Source: Nitrospirota bacterium
GTDB taxonomy: Bacteria > Nitrospirota > Thermodesulfovibrionia > JACRGW01
Direction of reading: 5' to 3'
Assembly (NCBI GenBank): GCA_016212195.1
Contig: JACRGW010000182.1
Coordinates: 1 to 15,140, forward strand
Length of the DNA: 15,140 nt
Shown here one piece after another: positions 13,522 through 15,140 of this stretch (position 1 is the first letter of the stretch; every line of letters begins with the position of its first letter). The position numbers and the translations under genes were made by a program. The notes under the pieces were generated by a model. It was not told the DNA's origin and did not search any database. It saw only the letters and a program-made list of their open reading frames with translations.

Positions 13522-14439
13522 ATGGGTATATTCTTTAACAGGGTAACAATCATAGGTGTCGGACTTATAGGTGGTTCATTGGCAAGCGTCCTGAGGGGGA
13601 AAAGTCTTGCAGGTGAGATCTGTGGTATCGGTAGATCAGAAGAGAATCTTCAGAAAGCAAAAAGACTAGGTCTGATTGATTACTATTTCTGTGAGCCTTC
13701 TGAAATCTTCCCAGGCCCCCCTTTAGTAAAAGGTGGCTTGGGAGGGGGGATTTATTCTGATGGTGTTAGAGATTCCGATCTTGTAATTCTTTCCTCTCCT
13801 GTCGGAACCTTCCTTAAGATTGTAAAAGAGATAGGTACCTCTCTTAAGAAAAAGGCGATAGTTACAGATGTGGGTAGCGTGAAGGGGGATCTGGTCAGAG
13901 AGATAGAGGAGGCATTGCCTGAAGGGGTAAGCTTTGTTGGAGGTCATCCAATAGCAGGCAAGGAAACCTCAGGGGTTGAGGCAGCATCTGGAGAATTGTT
14001 TAAAGGGTCTAAATGTATCCTTACCCCTACTGATAGGACGGCTAAAGATACCCTTGAGATAGTAAAATCTATGTGGGAAGAGGCAGGAAGCGATGTGATT
14101 CTTATGGATCCATCGCTCCATGACAGGGTCTTTGCAACTGTGAGCCATCTCCCCCATGTGATAGCCTATGCACTCGTGAACACGGTTGCGAGGATGGATT
14201 TTGGTGAAACTGACCCCCTTTCCCTTTCCGTCAGGAGTTTCAGAGACCTCACAAGAATAGCATCAAGCCCTCCAGAGATGTGGAGGGATATATGTCTTTA
14301 TAACAGGGTTAATCTGCTGAATTCTATCAATAGCTTCGAAGAGGTTTTAAAGACCCTGAAAGGATACCTTGAGAAAGGAGAAGAAAAAGGGCTTCTTAGG
14401 GAATTTGAGGAAGCAAGAAGGCTAAAGGAGAACTCATGA
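13522..14439 (+). CDS. tyrA: Prephenate dehydrogenase
   Basis: The protein has 305 residues and oxidatively decarboxylates prephenate (or arogenate) for tyrosine synthesis. The Rossmann motif IIGVGLIGGSLA (10-21) binds NAD(P); VTDVGSVKG, GGHPIAGKETSGVEAA and HDRVFATVSHLPHVIAYALV are the family's catalytic and dimerisation segments, with the active-site His in SHLPH. There is no ACT domain or fused mutase. Residues about 61-78 (EIFPGPPLVKGGLGGGIY) are encoded by a repeat of the same family as the leuS insertion and lie between the nucleotide-binding domain's second half and SDLVILSSPVG; other TyrA proteins have a short unrelated segment there. The frame is intact, so the enzyme is probably functional. 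The start ATG 13522 has only a weak GAAAG upstream; the repeat hairpin fills most of the 87-nt gap to aroF. Confidence 0.93.
   Translation: MGIFFNRVTIIGVGLIGGSLASVLRGKSLAGEICGIGRSEENLQKAKRLGLIDYYFCEPSEIFPGPPLVKGGLGGGIYSDGVRDSDLVILSSPVGTFLKIVKEIGTSLKKKAIVTDVGSVKGDLVREIEEALPEGVSFVGGHPIAGKETSGVEAASGELFKGSKCILTPTDRTAKDTLEIVKSMWEEAGSDVILMDPSLHDRVFATVSHLPHVIAYALVNTVARMDFGETDPLSLSVRSFRDLTRIASSPPEMWRDICLYNRVNLLNSINSFEEVLKTLKGYLEKGEEKGLLREFEEARRLKENS
13703..13753 (+). repeat. Degenerate C/G-rich palindromic repeat inserted in frame in tyrA
   Basis: The left part runs AAATC to CCTTT (13703-13724) with a C6 run at 13716-13721. The right part runs from AAAAGG to GGGGGGATTT (13728-13753). The plan (AAATC, C-runs, CCTTT, short loop, AAAGG, G-runs, GATTT) matches the copies in leuS and after aroF, but the arms are more diverged. 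It encodes PPLVKGGLGG in frame. Confidence 0.75.
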
Positions 14440-14441
14440 AT

Positions 14442-14507
14442 GAGTTTAGAGGTAAGAGTTTAGAGTTAAGAATCTTAGGACTACGAACTAAAACATACGA
14501 GTTAAGA
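14442..14507. repeat. Degenerate heptameric tandem repeat between tyrA and aroA
   Basis: From 14442 the sequence divides into 7-nt units: GAGTTTA, GAGGTAA, GAGTTTA, GAGTTAA, then increasingly degenerate units (including CGAACTA and CGAGTTA) up to the aroA start. It fills the 69-nt gap and supplies the weak sequence in front of the aroA ATG. It has the same period as the repeats in lptE but a different unit. Confidence 0.65.
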
Positions 14508-14508
14508 A

Positions 14509-15140
14509 ATGGAAATAATAAGAATCAGACCAGCTAAATCCCTTAGGGGTGAAGTCAGAGTCCCGGGAGATAAATCTATTTCCCACAGGTCGGTTATGCT
14601 GGCTTCTATCTCAGAAGGTAGAAGCATAATAAAGGGTTTTCTTTCTGCTGATGATACCCGGAGAACAGTAAAGGCATTCGAGTCGATGGGTATTAAAGTA
14701 GAAGGACTCGGGACAGATAAACTTATCATCGAGGGGAAAGGGCTTGATGGTCTTAAAGAACCAGAGGATGTATTGGATTTAGGGAATTCCGGAACCTCTA
14801 TAAGACTCCTTTCAGGACTTCTTGCCGGTCAGAGGTTTTTTTCTGTACTAACAGGGGATGACTCTCTTAGAAAGAGACCGATGAATAGGGTGACATCTCC
14901 TTTAATGCAAATGGGTGCAGAGATAAATGGCAGGGACGATGGCAGTTATGCACCTTTAGCTATAAAGGGGAGACACTTAAGATCAATTAATTATGAATCT
15001 CCTGTTCCGAGTGCTCAGGTAAAGTCTTCTATCCTTTTTGCAGGCCTTTATGCCGAAGGAGAAACAAAGATAACAGAGCCGAAGAAATCAAGAGACCACA
15101 CTGAGAGGATGTTAAAAATTTTTGGGGCAGAAATTGGTGA
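14509..15140 (+). CDS. aroA: 3-phosphoshikimate 1-carboxyvinyltransferase (EPSP synthase), 3' truncated by window edge
   Basis: The first 210 codons of a protein usually about 430 residues long. EPSP synthase joins shikimate 3-phosphate and phosphoenolpyruvate. Visible motifs: VPGDKSISHR (18-27, the substrate-binding Lys 22), LGNSGTSIRLLSGLL (91-105), SLRKRPMNRV (119-128), SAQVKSSILFAG (168-179) and SRDHTE (194-199). GDKS, SAQxK and RDHTE are the motifs used to define class II EPSP synthases, unlike the Escherichia coli class I enzyme. The glyphosate-relevant position after NS is Gly 95, not the Ala of the tolerant CP4 enzyme, so tolerance cannot be claimed. The Shine-Dalgarno is poor (GAG about 7 nt upstream) and the preceding gap is heptad repeat. 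Confidence 0.95.
   Translation, partial: MEIIRIRPAKSLRGEVRVPGDKSISHRSVMLASISEGRSIIKGFLSADDTRRTVKAFESMGIKVEGLGTDKLIIEGKGLDGLKEPEDVLDLGNSGTSIRLLSGLLAGQRFFSVLTGDDSLRKRPMNRVTSPLMQMGAEINGRDDGSYAPLAIKGRHLRSINYESPVPSAQVKSSILFAGLYAEGETKITEPKKSRDHTERMLKIFGAEIG

Overview
The window is a run of bacterial housekeeping genes, almost all on the + strand. It appears to come from a Gram-negative bacterium: an LptE lipoprotein implies an outer membrane, and MurJ implies peptidoglycan. Coding is dense, gaps are short, AGG/AGA/ATA codons are frequent and base composition looks moderate. Several kinds of palindromic and heptameric repeats are scattered through it. The gene order (leuS-lptE-holA, then a pheA-hisC-aroF-tyrA-aroA run) and the enzyme types fit a Nitrospirota- or Desulfobacterota-like lineage. 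That placement is an inference from general knowledge and is weak.

Layout. 1-2166: the C-terminal part of a membrane glycosyltransferase (GT39/ArnT-like) ending in a discoidin-like domain, followed by a polyprenol-phosphate mannosyltransferase-like GT2 enzyme; the second could make the lipid-linked sugar that the first uses. 2212-6305: leuS, lptE and holA, tightly packed. 6264-6563: rpsT on the - strand, overlapping the end of holA tail to tail. 6564-6750: a divergent intergenic region with a likely rpsT promoter and two palindromic repeats that run up to murJ. 6751-10140: murJ, an MBL-fold hydrolase, a MOSC-domain protein and a MogA/MoaB-like molybdopterin protein, with a 145-bp inverted-repeat-bounded element between the last two. 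10212-15140: an aromatic amino acid cluster: pheA (chorismate mutase-prephenate dehydratase), hisC-like aminotransferase, aroF (type I-beta DAHP synthase), tyrA (prephenate dehydrogenase) and the start of aroA (EPSP synthase, cut by the right edge). Together these cover the first step of the shikimate pathway, the EPSP step, and the branch from chorismate to Phe and Tyr.

No new enzymatic or defence system is visible. The unusual content is the repeat load. A C/G-rich palindromic repeat family occurs three times: in frame inside the LeuRS editing domain, in frame inside the TyrA nucleotide-binding domain, and as a free hairpin between aroF and tyrA. Heptameric tandem repeats encode the LptE signal peptide and another heptad tract sits before aroA. 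A palindrome matching the ATTCCC-N8-GGGAAT pattern supplies the first ATG of the murJ frame. The 145-bp element before mogA could be a MITE-like element or a structured leader RNA. No gap exceeds about 190 bases.
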